A stretch of 64,000 bases of DNA from Streptomyces sp. MST-110588 (GTDB taxonomy: Bacteria > Actinomycetota > Actinomycetes > Streptomycetales > Streptomycetaceae): positions 2,225,501-2,289,500 of the forward strand of contig NZ_CP074380.1 in the NCBI RefSeq assembly GCF_022695595.1, in the 5' to 3' direction. Below the pieces are notes generated by a model that was given only the letters and a program-made list of their open reading frames with translations, was not told the DNA's origin and did no database searches. Positions 29,659 to 39,934 of the stretch are shown one piece after another. Numbering within the stretch: position 1 is the stretch's first letter; the number at the start of each line of letters is the position of its first letter. Both the position numbers and the translations under genes were made by a program.

Positions 29659-30549
29659 ATGGCAACGAACCGGACCGCCCTCGCCTTCCTCAGCGCCACC
29701 ACCCTCGGTGCCCTGGCCCTGGGCGCCGTGGGCCCCGCCGCCGCGGCCGACCGTGCCCAGCTCGCCCGGGCACAGCTCACCCGCGCACAGCTCACCCGCG
29801 CACAGACCGTCGCCGTCAACGACATCGGCGCGCTGTCGCTGGCCGCCGACAGACTGCTGACCGCGGCCGGCGACCGCGCGGCGCCCGCCGCACAGGCCGA
29901 TACGGTACGGGCGCGGCTGGCCGCCGTACTGCGCAGCACCACCGCGGCCGACGCGGCACTGCGCGCCGCCGGCGGCCGGACCGCCGCGAAGAGCGGGGAC
30001 CCGATGAGCAAGGCGCAGGACACCGTGCGCCGCCAGGTCGCCCAGGCGCTGGCCGCCGCCCGGCACGACCGGCAGCAGACCGGCCGGGACGTGCCTCCCG
30101 CGGGCACCATCGCCAGCACCCTCACCGGGGGGCTGGGCCAGCTCCTCCTCGGCCTGGGCATCGACAAGCTCATCGCCGAGGAGGCGGCGCGGCAGCACGC
30201 GAAGGAGGACGCGGCACAGGCACAGCAGACCAAGCCGGCGGACGCGACGTCGGTGGCCCAGCCGCTGACCCAGTCGGAGGGCCGGCCGGCCGGGGCCGCG
30301 CTGGGCGCCGAGAAGTCCGGGAGCGCGCAGACCCCGCCGGACGAGCAGCCCGCCGGCTCCGGCGGGGCCGCCGCGGACCCGGCCCCGTCCACCACCCCCA
30401 CCGACACCACGACGCCCGCAAGCACCACGAACACCACGGACGCCGCGACGCCCACGAGCCCGGCCACCGCTCAGACCGGCCTGAACCCGGCCGCCCTGAT
30501 CCAGGCCATCCTGGGTCTCCCCGCCAAACTCCTGAGCATCCTGGGCTGA
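29659..30549 (+). CDS. Secreted Ala/Thr-rich protein of unknown function
   Basis: A 296-residue exported protein. A signal peptide (TALAFLSATTLGALALGAVG, cut after AAA) is followed by a five-residue repeat ARAQL-TRAQL-TRAQL-TRAQT, encoded by 15-bp repeats near 29757-29810, then helical Ala-rich segments (coiled-coil-like RARLAAVLRSTTAADAALRA) and a GGLGQLLLGLGIDKLIAEEA hydrophobic helix. The C-terminus is a long Thr/Pro/Ala-rich linker ending ALIQAILGLPAKLLSILG, which looks like an amphipathic helix. No family recognised. ATG at 29659 with GAAAGG upstream. A strong bidirectional terminator follows. Confidence 0.7.
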   Translation: MATNRTALAFLSATTLGALALGAVGPAAAADRAQLARAQLTRAQLTRAQTVAVNDIGALSLAADRLLTAAGDRAAPAAQADTVRARLAAVLRSTTAADAALRAAGGRTAAKSGDPMSKAQDTVRRQVAQALAAARHDRQQTGRDVPPAGTIASTLTGGLGQLLLGLGIDKLIAEEAARQHAKEDAAQAQQTKPADATSVAQPLTQSEGRPAGAALGAEKSGSAQTPPDEQPAGSGGAAADPAPSTTPTDTTTPASTTNTTDAATPTSPATAQTGLNPAALIQAILGLPAKLLSILG

Positions 30550-30610
30550 CCCGGCCACCGCGGGCACCTCGCCCGCCGGTGCACCGGGCCCGCCCCCACC
30601 ACCGAGCGCC

Positions 30611-30638
30611 CGGGCCGTGCGGACCCCCGCACGGCCCG
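30611..30638. terminator. Bidirectional hairpin terminator
   Basis: CGGGCCGTGCGG (30611-30622) pairs perfectly with CCGCACGGCCCG (30627-30638), loop of four. It sits between the convergent secreted-protein gene (ends 30549) and the P-loop kinase gene (ends 30698). Confidence 0.75.
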
Positions 30639-30697
30639 CGCCGGGTCCCCGGGGCGGGCCGGCCGGCTTCCTTCAGCCCGGGCGCGTCCGCGGGCCC

Positions 30698-31564
30698 TCA
30701 GTCGAAGACGAACGTACGCAGGGCGGTGGCCGCCTCGCGGTCCAGGAGGGTGACGGAGGTGAAGCCGGGCGGGAGGCGGCCCGCGCGGGCGGCGGCGGTC
30801 AGGCGGCGCAGGGCGCGGCGGTGACGGGCGAAGGCGTAGCCCGAGACGCCGCGGCCCCGGGACTCCTGGCCGGCCAGGGCGACTTCGGGGGGTACGTCGA
30901 GGAGCAGCAGGTGCGCGCCGTGGCCGGTGCGCCGGGCGTGGCGGGCCAGCCAGCGGCGTACCCAGGCCAGGGTGCCGCAGTCGTGTACGACCACGCTGCC
31001 CCCCTGCCGCAGTGCCCGGCGCAGACCGAGGTAGTGCGCGGTGCGGACCAGTGGACGGTAGAGGACGTACGGCAGGCGGCGCAGCCGGCCGAGCTCCCAG
31101 CGTTCGCGTACGTCCTGCGAGTCGATGCGGCGCACCTCTTTGCCGCGGTGGTCCAGGGACGGTACGACGCGGCGCATGAGCGTGCTCTTGCCGCTGCCGG
31201 GCAGGCCGGAGACGACCACCAGGTCACCGGCGTCGAAGCGCATACGGGACGGGGTGCGGGCCGGCCGCGGCGCTCTGAGGTCCAGTACGGATATGCCCCG
31301 TCCGGGCCGGGCATCCGCTCCGGAACGGGCGGGCCGCGGCACTCGTACCGGCGTACGGGGATCCGGTATCCCGGAATCCGTACTGCCGGCATCCGTACTG
31401 CCGGAATCCGTACTGCCGGAATCCGTACTGCCGGAGTCAGGCCCCGCGGAGTCCTGCCCCACGCAGTCCGGACTGCCGGTTTCCGTACCGCGGGAATCCG
31501 GGCGGGCGACGGCTTCAGAGGACGCGGCCCCCGTATGTGCCGCCCATGCGGCGTGCCTTGGCAC
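30698..31564 (-). CDS. P-loop ATPase/kinase-like protein (AAA_33 type)
   Basis: A 288-residue nucleotide-binding protein. The P-loop GLPGSGKSTLMRRVV is near residues 120-134, with VRRIDSQDVRERW and VVVHDCGTLAWVRRWLARHA following, as in zeta-toxin/polynucleotide kinase-like ATPases; LLLLDVPPEVALAGQESRGR resembles the lid and Walker B regions. Substrate unknown. The N-terminal 80 residues are low complexity, with a tandem GSTDS repeat encoded by 15-bp TACTGCCGGAATCCG units near 31380-31436. The start GTG at 31564 has GGGAGGGG upstream. A downstream internal start (near 31250) without the repeats is possible. Confidence 0.75.
   Translation of the reverse strand: MPRHAAWAAHTGAASSEAVARPDSRGTETGSPDCVGQDSAGPDSGSTDSGSTDSGSTDAGSTDSGIPDPRTPVRVPRPARSGADARPGRGISVLDLRAPRPARTPSRMRFDAGDLVVVSGLPGSGKSTLMRRVVPSLDHRGKEVRRIDSQDVRERWELGRLRRLPYVLYRPLVRTAHYLGLRRALRQGGSVVVHDCGTLAWVRRWLARHARRTGHGAHLLLLDVPPEVALAGQESRGRGVSGYAFARHRRALRRLTAAARAGRLPPGFTSVTLLDREAATALRTFVFD
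31379..31438. repeat. 15-bp coding tandem repeat
   Basis: About four copies of a TACTGCCGGAATCCG unit inside the N-terminal low-complexity region of the kinase-like gene, encoding G-S-T-D-S units. A multiple of three, so changes would keep the frame. Confidence 0.75.
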
Positions 31565-31833
31565 CGTGATCGCCCCTCCCGGTCCGGCAGGTCCGTCCCT
31601 GCCCGCAGACTGTCAAGAAAAGGCAATGAGGTTCAAGGTGGCGGGCCGCCATGGGGTCCCGGGGCTTTCAGGGGCCGTGCGGCCCGGCGGCCGGCGGCGA
31701 ACGACGGCCCGGACCGGTGCCGGACCGGGGCCGGACCGGGGCTCCTGCATCCGGCGTTCCCGTGCAATGATGTGCGCGCCATGTGCGGGTACCGCACATC
31801 CATGCCTCCAATTGCATACCGGCCGCTTGAATC

Positions 31834-32030
31834 CGCGCGGGAGAGTCCCCGGCCGCCACGGCGGGGCGCCGAAGGAGCAAGTCCTCCCTTGAATCTCTCA
31901 GGCCCCGATACCGCGCGGGCGAGGCAGATCTGAAAAGCGGGCCGCGGCAGCGCGGCCCCACCCAAGGTGCAAACCGCGGCCCGGTACGGCTGCCGGTGAA
32001 CCTCTCAGGTTCCGATGACAGATGGGGAGA
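31834..32030 (+). promoter_or_regulatory. Tandem glycine riboswitch upstream of gcvT
   Basis: Two glycine aptamers in series. The first opens GCGCGGGAGAGTCC, then CGCCGAAGGAGCAA and GAATCTCTCAGG CCCCGATACCG, with GGCAGATCTGAAAAGCG linking to the second, which carries CACCCAAGGTGCAAACCG, CCGGTGAACCTCTCAGG and TCCGATGACAGATGGGGAGA. These are the conserved cores of the class. In this arrangement glycine binding usually turns on the glycine-cleavage genes. Ends about 34 bases before gcvT. The level of control (transcription or translation) is not decided by the sequence. Confidence 0.93.
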
Positions 32031-32063
32031 CCGTCTTGTCACCCCTGCCCGGGAGCCGCAACC

Positions 32064-33191
32064 ATGACCGAAGCCCCCCGCCGTACGGCGCTGGACGCCA
32101 CCCACCGCGCGCTCGGCGCGACGATGACCGACTTCGCCGGCTGGGACATGCCGCTGCGCTACGGCAGCGAGCGCGAGGAGCACCTCGCCGTCCGTACCCG
32201 CGCCGGCCTCTTCGACCTCTCCCACATGGGTGAGATCACCGTCACCGGGCCGCGCGCCGCCGATCTGCTGGATTACGCCCTGGTCGGCAACATCGGCGGG
32301 GTCGCCGTCGGCCGCGCCCGCTACACGATGATCTGTGACGAACAGGGCGGCATCCTGGACGACCTGATCGTCTACCGCCTCGCCGAGCGCGAGTACATGG
32401 TCGTCGCCAACGCCTCCAACGCCCAGGTCGTGCTGGACGCGCTGACCGGGCGCGCGGCCGGTTTCGAGGCGGAGGTACGGGACGACCGGGACGCGTACGC
32501 CCTGCTGGCCGTCCAGGGCCCGCGCTCCGCTCAGATCCTGAAGTCCGTGACCGACGCCGACCTGGACGGGCTGAAGTACTACGCCGGCCTGCCCGGCACC
32601 GTCGCGGGCGCCGCGGCGCTGATCGCCCGTACCGGATACACCGGCGAGGACGGCTTCGAGCTGTTCGTGCGTCCGGCGGACGCGGTGGCGCTGTGGGAGG
32701 CGCTGACCGAGGCGGGCCGGGAAGCGGGCCTGGTGCCGTGCGGCCTGTCCTGCCGGGACACCCTGCGCCTGGAGGCGGGCATGCCGCTGTACGGGCACGA
32801 GCTGACCCGTGCCACCACGCCCTTCGACGCGGGCCTGGGCCGGGTCGTGAAGTTCGACAAGACCACCAACGGAGGCGACTTCGTGGGCCGGGCCGCCCTG
32901 GAGAAGGCAGCCGCGCAGGCCGAGACCGCCCCGCCGCGCAAGCTCGTCGGCCTGGTCGCACAGGGCCGCCGGGTGCCGCGGGCCGGATTCTCCGTGGTCG
33001 CCGCCGACGGCACCGTCATCGGCGAGGTCACCTCCGGTGCCCCCTCCCCCACGCTCGGCAAGCCGATCGCCATCGCCTACGTGGACGCCCGGTACGCCGC
33101 GCCCGGTACGGAAGGGGTGGCCGTGGACATCCGCGGGACCCACGAACCGTACGAAGTCCTCGCGCTCCCCTTCTACAAGCGGCAGAAGTGA
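32064..33191 (+). CDS. gcvT: Aminomethyltransferase, glycine cleavage T protein
   Basis: Transfers the aminomethyl group from the lipoyl arm of GcvH to tetrahydrofolate, releasing ammonia and forming 5,10-methylene-THF. Seen: [52 protein letters not shown], and the D/E-containing [10 protein letters not shown] region; the C-terminal OB-type part ends [18 protein letters not shown]. Length 375 is normal. Start ATG at 32064 with GGGAG upstream. First gene after the riboswitch and 67 bases before gcvH. The gcvP subunit is not in the window. Confidence 0.96.
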   Translation: MTEAPRRTALDATHRALGATMTDFAGWDMPLRYGSEREEHLAVRTRAGLFDLSHMGEITVTGPRAADLLDYALVGNIGGVAVGRARYTMICDEQGGILDDLIVYRLAEREYMVVANASNAQVVLDALTGRAAGFEAEVRDDRDAYALLAVQGPRSAQILKSVTDADLDGLKYYAGLPGTVAGAAALIARTGYTGEDGFELFVRPADAVALWEALTEAGREAGLVPCGLSCRDTLRLEAGMPLYGHELTRATTPFDAGLGRVVKFDKTTNGGDFVGRAALEKAAAQAETAPPRKLVGLVAQGRRVPRAGFSVVAADGTVIGEVTSGAPSPTLGKPIAIAYVDARYAAPGTEGVAVDIRGTHEPYEVLALPFYKRQK

Positions 33192-33258
33192 CGCACTCGC
33201 GTCTCACCTTTCAAGACCCCTTGCACGAGCACGCATCCTCATCCAGGAGAATCGAACC

Positions 33259-33636
33259 ATGAACAACCCCCAGCAGCTCCGTTACAGCAAGGAGCACGAG
33301 TGGCTGTCGGCCGCCGAGGACGGCGTCTCGACGGTCGGCATCACCGAGCACGCCTCCAACGCGCTCGGCGATGTCGTCTTCGTGCAGTTGCCCGCGGTCG
33401 GCGACACCGTCACGGCGGGTGAGACCTGCGGTGAGCTGGAGTCGACCAAGTCGGTCAGCGATCTCTACTCGCCGGTCGACGGTGAGGTCACGGAGATAAA
33501 CGAGAACGTCGTCAACGACCCCTCGCTGGTGAACACCGCCCCCTTCGAGGGCGGCTGGCTGTTCAAGGTGAAGGTGACCGGCGAGCCGGAGGACCTCCTT
33601 TCGGCCGACGAGTACACCGCCTTCACCGCCGGCTGA
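33259..33636 (+). CDS. gcvH: Glycine cleavage system H protein
   Basis: Small lipoyl-carrying protein (125 residues) that shuttles the aminomethyl intermediate between the P, T and L subunits. Seen: [29 protein letters not shown] and the lipoylated lysine in [22 protein letters not shown] at 33259 with CAGGAGA upstream. Lies between gcvT and glyA in one apparent operon under the glycine riboswitch. Confidence 0.97.
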   Translation: MNNPQQLRYSKEHEWLSAAEDGVSTVGITEHASNALGDVVFVQLPAVGDTVTAGETCGELESTKSVSDLYSPVDGEVTEINENVVNDPSLVNTAPFEGGWLFKVKVTGEPEDLLSADEYTAFTAG

Positions 33637-33718
33637 TCCCGCCCGTCTCCCACCGCCCCAGGTGGAGCTCCGCGCCCTTCCGGTCGCTCCTTCCCGACTC
33701 TCCGTCCAGGAAAGACTC

Positions 33719-34978
33719 ATGTCGCTTCTCAACAGCTCCCTCCATGAGCTCGACCCCGATGTCGCCGCCGCCGTCGACGCCGAGCTCCACCGTCAGCAGT
33801 CCACCCTCGAAATGATCGCGTCGGAGAACTTCGCCCCGGTCGCCGTCATGGAGGCGCAGGGCTCGGTCCTCACCAACAAGTACGCCGAGGGCTACCCGGG
33901 CCGCCGCTACTACGGCGGCTGCGAGCACGTCGACGTCGTCGAGCAGATCGCCATCGAGCGCATCAAGGAGCTCTTCGGCGCCGAGCACGCCAACGTCCAG
34001 CCGCACTCGGGCGCGCAGGCCAACGCCGCCGCGATGTTCGCGCTGCTCAGCCCCGGCGACACCATCCTGGGTCTGAACCTCGCGCACGGCGGGCACCTGA
34101 CCCACGGCATGAAGATCAACTTCTCCGGCAAGCTCTACAACGTGGTCGCCTACCACGTGGACGAGCAGACCAACCTGGTCGACATGGAGGAGGTCGAGCG
34201 CCTGGCCAAGGAGCACCGGCCCAAGCTGATCGTCGCCGGCTGGTCCGCCTACCCGCGTCAGCTCGACTTCGCCGCCTTCCGCCGGATCGCGGACGAGGTC
34301 GGCGCGTACCTGATGGTCGACATGGCGCACTTCGCGGGCCTGGTCGCCGCCGGGCTGCACCCCTCGCCCGTACCGCACGCGCACGTGGTGACCACCACCA
34401 CGCACAAGACGCTGGGCGGTCCGCGCGGTGGTGTGATCCTGTCCACCAAGGAACTCGCCAAGAAGATCAACTCGGCGGTCTTCCCCGGCCAGCAGGGCGG
34501 CCCACTGGAGCACGTCATCGCGGCGAAGGCGGTGTCCTTCAAGGTCGCGGCGTCCGAGGAGTTCAAGGAGCGCCAGCAGCGCACCCTTGAGGGCGCCCGC
34601 ATCCTGGCCGAGCGGCTGACCAAGGCCGACGTCACCGAGGCCGGCGTCTCGGTGCTCTCCGGCGGCACGGACGTGCACCTGGTCCTGGTGGACCTGCGCA
34701 ACTCCGAGCTGGACGGCCAGCAGGCCGAGGACCGTCTCCACGAGGTCGGCATCACGGTCAACCGCAACGCCATCCCCAACGACCCGCGGCCCCCGATGGT
34801 CACCTCGGGTCTGCGGATCGGCACCCCGGCGCTGGCCACCCGTGGCTTCCAGGCGGAGGACTTCCGTGAGGTCGCGGACATCATCGCCGAGGCGCTCAAG
34901 CCGTCCTACGACGCCGAGTCCCTCAAGGCCCGCGTGAGCGCGCTGGCCGCCAAGCACCCGCTGTACCCCTCGCTGTAA
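33719..34978 (+). CDS. glyA: Serine hydroxymethyltransferase
   Basis: PLP enzyme that interconverts glycine plus 5,10-methylene-THF and serine plus THF. Seen: [48 protein letters not shown] and the PLP lysine in [14 protein letters not shown], with [18 protein letters not shown]. Length 419 is normal. ATG at 33719 with CAGGAAAG upstream. Placed after gcvT-gcvH, it uses the one-carbon unit released by glycine cleavage to make serine, so excess glycine is converted two-to-one into serine. Ends at a hairpin. Confidence 0.97.
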   Translation: MSLLNSSLHELDPDVAAAVDAELHRQQSTLEMIASENFAPVAVMEAQGSVLTNKYAEGYPGRRYYGGCEHVDVVEQIAIERIKELFGAEHANVQPHSGAQANAAAMFALLSPGDTILGLNLAHGGHLTHGMKINFSGKLYNVVAYHVDEQTNLVDMEEVERLAKEHRPKLIVAGWSAYPRQLDFAAFRRIADEVGAYLMVDMAHFAGLVAAGLHPSPVPHAHVVTTTTHKTLGGPRGGVILSTKELAKKINSAVFPGQQGGPLEHVIAAKAVSFKVAASEEFKERQQRTLEGARILAERLTKADVTEAGVSVLSGGTDVHLVLVDLRNSELDGQQAEDRLHEVGITVNRNAIPNDPRPPMVTSGLRIGTPALATRGFQAEDFREVADIIAEALKPSYDAESLKARVSALAAKHPLYPSL

Positions 34979-34983
34979 GCCCG

Positions 34984-35002
34984 CGAGCGCCGCAGGCGCT
35001 CG
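34984..35002 (+). terminator. Hairpin after glyA
   Basis: CGAGCGCC (34984-34991) and GGCGCTCG (34995-35002) form a perfect eight-base stem with a three-base loop, six bases beyond the glyA stop. Probable end of the gcvT-gcvH-glyA message. Confidence 0.65.
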
Positions 35003-35010
35003 TCGGCACG

Positions 35011-35066
35011 GTGATCAGCGCTGTAGCAGTGCTATATCACCACTGATCAGCGCTGTGATCAGCGTC
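35011..35066. repeat. Repeated TGATCAGCGCTG palindrome element
   Basis: TGATCAGCGCTG occurs at about 35012-35023 and 35044-35055, followed by a partial TGATCAGCG at about 35056-35064; between the first two the sequence folds back as an imperfect hairpin (GTGATCAGCGCTG against CAGTGCTATATCAC). TGATCA and AGCGCT are each palindromic. It lies between the glyA terminator and the sdaA upstream region, and is AT-richer than its surroundings. Confidence 0.6.
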
Positions 35067-35461
35067 ACGCCGGCCTCGGGCCGGCCGGCAGCCGCGATCG
35101 CCCCGCGACGGGCCGGTACGCACCCTCGTACCGGCCCGTCGCCGCGGTCCGGGCGGCTGCCGTCACGCGTCCACACCGCCGCGGGGCCCCTCCCGTACCG
35201 GCCGTACCGCCCTCGTCGGCAGTGCCGGCCGCGCCGTACGGGCCGTCCCGTACCGGTCGCGGGCGCAGGGCGTCACCCACGCCCGCCGGCGGCCGGAAAG
35301 GCGCGCCACCACCCATCGTTTCCCCGGAGGACCGCCGTCCGCCGACCGCGGTCCGCAAGGCTGTGCGCGGGACCGCGTTAGGCTCGTCAGTCGGTGCAGA
35401 AACGTACCTCCTGCCCCATTGCTCCACCGTCCACCACGAGCAGACAAGGGAGTCCGCCACC
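35067..35461. other. Non-coding leader region of sdaA
   Basis: No gene is supported. The sequence is rich in CCGTACCGG-type words. A TTAGGCT box around 35377-35383 is the best -10 candidate for sdaA, leaving a leader of about 75 bases with AAGGGAG as ribosome site just before the GTG. No riboswitch-like conservation is recognised here. Confidence 0.5.
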
Positions 35462-36844
<1,383 letters not shown>

Positions 36845-36900
36845 GCCCTCGCCCGGAAGACGGTCCGGGCGACTGCGCTCGTACGACGACCGGCAGTCGC

Positions 36901-36948
36901 CCTCGCAGGAGCGCTGTCCGGAAGTGTCCGGACAGCGCTCCTGCGAGG
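36901..36948. terminator. Very strong bidirectional hairpin
   Basis: A perfect 20-bp stem: 36901-36920 (CCTCGCAGGAGCGCTGTCCG) pairs with 36929-36948 around an eight-base loop. It lies between the convergent sdaA (ends 36844) and the hypothetical gene (ends 37045). Confidence 0.85.
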
Positions 36949-37044
36949 CATGTTCTGCGATGCCGGTGCACTGCTGGCCCGACGTACCGATGATCCGACG
37001 TACCGATGGTCCGCCGGCGCGGTGACGTCCAAAAGCCGCTCGAA

Positions 37045-37581
37045 CTACCGGAGGTACCCGCGCTCGTCGATGAAGACAGGGGGCGCGGACAAGAACGCAT
37101 CGGCGTCCACCGGGCCGTATGCGATGTTGAACGTGTCCAGCCAGTACGTCCAGCCCCGGATCCCCATGGCGCTGCTGAACCGGTAGTTGAGCTGCCACCG
37201 AACCCATTGACCAGGGACGAGCCGGACAGTCGGAGGCCGTCGCCGCCGGGCCGGCAGAGCGTACCGGGACCACACCTGGGGAAGCACCCTCAGCCGGCCA
37301 TCGGCTTCACGGAGCTGCACAGCGACCTTGCTCAGTTCTTCCCGGCTGTCGTACGGCGCGAAGCCGTCGCGCTCATGCATGCGGACCACGTGCGCGAAGG
37401 GGGCCCGCTCGTACGGAGAGGGGGCCTGCTCACACGGAAAGGACGCCCGCTCGTACGGAAGGGCGAAACCGACCGGAGCCGCATTCCTCCGGGTCGCGGC
37501 CTCTCCACCCCGGGACTTCTTCGTCCAGGTCGTCCGGACCCACTGAACGGCGGCCTCCACAACCTCGCTCCTGCCTGCCAC
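37045..37581 (-). CDS. Hypothetical protein, 178 residues
   Basis: A soluble protein of unknown function. The N-terminus (SEVVEAAVQWVRTTWTKKSR) is helical and basic; the middle contains an imperfect repeat (PYERASFP, CEQAPSPYERAPFA) matched by DNA repeats near 37405-37470; the C-terminal half, with PYDSREELSKVAVQL, PQVWSRYALPARRRRPP, VRWQLNYRFSS and WTYWLDTFNIAYG, looks like a folded domain. No family is recognised. The ATG at 37581 has GGAGG upstream at a normal distance (GCCGGAGG-like DNA reads across). It lies immediately beyond the ten-copy 19-bp dyad array, which is its upstream region. Confidence 0.6.
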   Translation of the reverse strand: MAGRSEVVEAAVQWVRTTWTKKSRGGEAATRRNAAPVGFALPYERASFPCEQAPSPYERAPFAHVVRMHERDGFAPYDSREELSKVAVQLREADGRLRVLPQVWSRYALPARRRRPPTVRLVPGQWVRWQLNYRFSSAMGIRGWTYWLDTFNIAYGPVDADAFLSAPPVFIDERGYLR

Positions 37582-37923
37582 ATCGTCGAGGGCCCCACCC
37601 TATGTCCCTCCCGCAGTCACCCACATAGGCGCGTGTCACCGTCTCCCCTCGCCCCCGCGAGCACCACTCTGTCCGGGGAGCACCGATCAGTTAGGTGAGC
37701 ACCGCCCAGTTACGTGAGCACCGCTCCGCGCAGAGAGCACTGCTCCACGCACAGAGCACCGCTCCGTACAGCGAGCAACGCTCCTTAACGAGAACGCCGC
37801 TCCATACGGTGAGCAGTGCTCTCCATGGAAAGCAGCGCTCCATCTCGTGTGCATCGCCTACGTACGGGTTGGGGCGGGCGGGCCTTGGGGGCCGGGGTGG
37901 GTGGGCCTGTGTGGGCGGGTGGG
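37582..37923. other. Non-coding gap with the dyad array
   Basis: This 342-base gap holds the upstream region of the hypothetical gene, then the ten-copy array, then about 80 bases up to the MFS stop. Nothing else is supported; a short open frame crossing it is not convincing. Confidence 0.6.
37659..37840. repeat. Ten-copy 19-bp dyad array
   Basis: Ten units at an exact 19-bp period: cores at 37659, 37678, 37697, 37716, 37735, 37754, 37773, about 37792, 37811 and 37830. The core is GAGCACCGCTC, an interrupted palindrome (GAGC/GCTC), followed by C and seven variable bases (for example CGCGCAGA or CACGCACA). The best-conserved copies are at 37716-37783. The 19-bp period is not a multiple of three, so it is not coding. 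It fills the gap between the hypothetical gene (minus, starts 37581) and the end of the second MFS gene (37924). Confidence 0.9.
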
Positions 37924-39545
37924 TCAGGCTGCTGTGCTCAGGTCGGGGCGGGGGATCAGTACGGGGTCGGCTACCGGCTTGAGCGGGGTCACGGCGGTGG
38001 TGCGGCGCTTGCGGAGGAGCGCCCCCGAGCCGATCGTTCCGGCGACGATCAGTCCGCCGATGACCAGGGCGCCCCGGGCACCGGCCAGCTCCATCAGGAG
38101 GCCGAGCAGCGGCGGACCGGCCAGGCCCCACGCGGTGCTGGCGCTGCGCCAGACACCGAGCACCCGGCCCCGCATGTGTGCGGGCGGGTCGGTCTGCAGG
38201 ACCGTGGTGCCCGCGGTGTCGGAGATGGACTCCAGCGTGGCCATGGGCAGTACGAGTACCAGCACCATCAGCAGCGACGGCGAGAAGCCCACCAGCACCT
38301 GGAGCAGGGCGCCGGCCGCCGCCAGCGCGCCGACGAGCCGTACGGAGGGGCTGCGCAGCCGGGCGGCGAGCACCGCGCCGAGGATGCCGCCGGCGGCCAG
38401 GACGGTGGAGACCGTACCGAAGGCCCCGGCGCCGGCGTGCAGTGTGGTGGTGACCAGCACGGCCAGGGTCAGGGTGTAGTTGCGGCCGAAGACGGCGCTC
38501 AGACCGGTGATCACGGCGAGGGCCACCAGGCGCGGCCGGCCCAGGAAGAAGGCCAGTCCCTCGCGGGTGCCCGTACCGCCGCGGCGGCTGCCCCGCCGGG
38601 AGGCGGACGCGGCCCCGGCAGGCGCGGCCCCGGCAGGCGCGGCCTCGGCGGCAGCGGGCCCGGCCTGGGCGGGCACGGTCCCGGCCTCGGCGGCAGCAGT
38701 CCCGGCCTCGGCGGGTGCGGTCTTCGCCGGGGTGCCGGAGGGCTCGCGCAGGTTCGCGGCCACCGGGCGCAGGAAGGGGATGACGGCCGCGACGAACAGG
38801 AAGGACAGGCCGTTGGCGAGGTAGGCCGCCGCCGTACCGAGGAAGGAGACGACCACCGCGGCCAGCGCCGTACCGCCGAGCCGGCCGACGCTGTGCACCA
38901 GCGAGCCGACCGCGATGGCGGAGGGCACGTCCTTGGTGGGGACCAGGTCGTTGCCCAGCAGGGAGCACGCCGGGCCGTCGATGGTGGCGATGATGCCGGT
39001 GACGGCGGCCAGCGCCATCAGGACACCCACGTTGAGCTGGTCGAAGGCCACCAGCGCGGCGGTGGTGAAGGCGACCAGGCCCAGCACCGCCTGACTCACC
39101 GCGGCGGTGAGCTTACGGGGCCAGCGGTCGACCGCCGCGCCGCCCAGCATGCCCATGAGCAGGCCGGGGCCCGCCTGTACGGACAGCGACAGGCCGGTGG
39201 CCGCGGCGGAGCCGGTGATCTGGAGGACCAGCAGGTTCTGCACGGTGAGCTGCATCCACGTACCGGCGTTGGAGACCAGGTTGGCCACCGACCACCAGCG
39301 CATGCTGCGGTAGCGCAGCGAGCGCCACGGAGCGTGGTCCGCGCCGCCCTTCGTACGGCGGCCGGGGCCGAGGCCGAGGCGGCGGGCGAGGGAGGGGCGG
39401 CGCGGCCGGGCGGGGCGAGCGGAGGCAGCTCGGCGGAGTCCGGCGCGGCGGCGGGGGCGGGTATCGGGGCAGAAGAAGACACGGCGAAGCACTTCGTGAA
39501 GAGCCCGGCAGGCTCGGAAAGCGGGTCGGCGCGAAACAAGGACAC
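37924..39545 (-). CDS. MFS transporter (enterobactin/macrolide-exporter type), probable frameshift near the start
   Basis: A 12-helix MFS permease; WRSLRYRSMRWWSVANLVSN, AGTWMQLTVQNLLVLQITGS, GPGLLMGMLGGAAVDRWPRK and TIDGPACSLLGNDLVP match the EntS/MefA-like group that exports siderophores or macrolides. The central loop is a long Ala/Glu/Gly-rich repeat (AEAGTAAAEAGTVPAQAG). The frame with all helices has no ATG or GTG near the first helix. A GTG start at 39545 (M-S-L-F-R-A-D) lies in a neighbouring frame, and adding one base to the GGGG at 39394-39397 joins it as GRAAPSLARRLGLGPGRR. A GTG at about 39482 is another possible start. The exact crossover is not certain. Confidence 0.75.
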
Positions 39546-39934
39546 CGGCCGCGGTGCGCGGTGTCTTCCGCCGAGATCTGTCGAGGCCGGCCCGGCGGCG
39601 GGCTCGTACGGGACCGTACGAGGGGCCGTGGGGGCCGACGCTGATACACCATGACAGATGTTCGGGGTCAGTCGGCGTCCGCGGCCCGCCCCGACGCCTT
39701 TGTGAGGCTCCGGAACCCTTGTGGCGTAAGGGATCGGGCACAGTGGGTGGGGTTGCTCACAGGCGGCGCGGGGGCGTGCGGCAGCGGTGTGAAGGCGCTG
39801 ACAACGGCGTGCCGCGTGCGCCGCGGGCGCCGCTCTCTCGCACCATGGGAAGGCGATTCCGCTCTGTCCCTATGTGTTCCCACGCGCTCCGCGTGTTCCA
39901 CGCGTTCCGTTCGTCCCACTCGCCGAGGAGACTC
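39546..39934. other. Divergent region between MFS transporter and SDR gene
   Basis: No gene is supported. It carries the promoters of two divergent genes. The part next to the SDR gene includes CGCGTTCC direct repeats and AT-richer DNA around 39700-39760. No clear operator was found. Confidence 0.45.

Noticed and set aside
37582..37660. A small gene between the hypothetical gene and the dyad array
   Set aside because: Short frames there have no start context and overlap the array.
37659..37840. CRISPR array
   Set aside because: The 19-bp period leaves only about seven bases between dyad cores, there are no unique spacers and no cas genes nearby.
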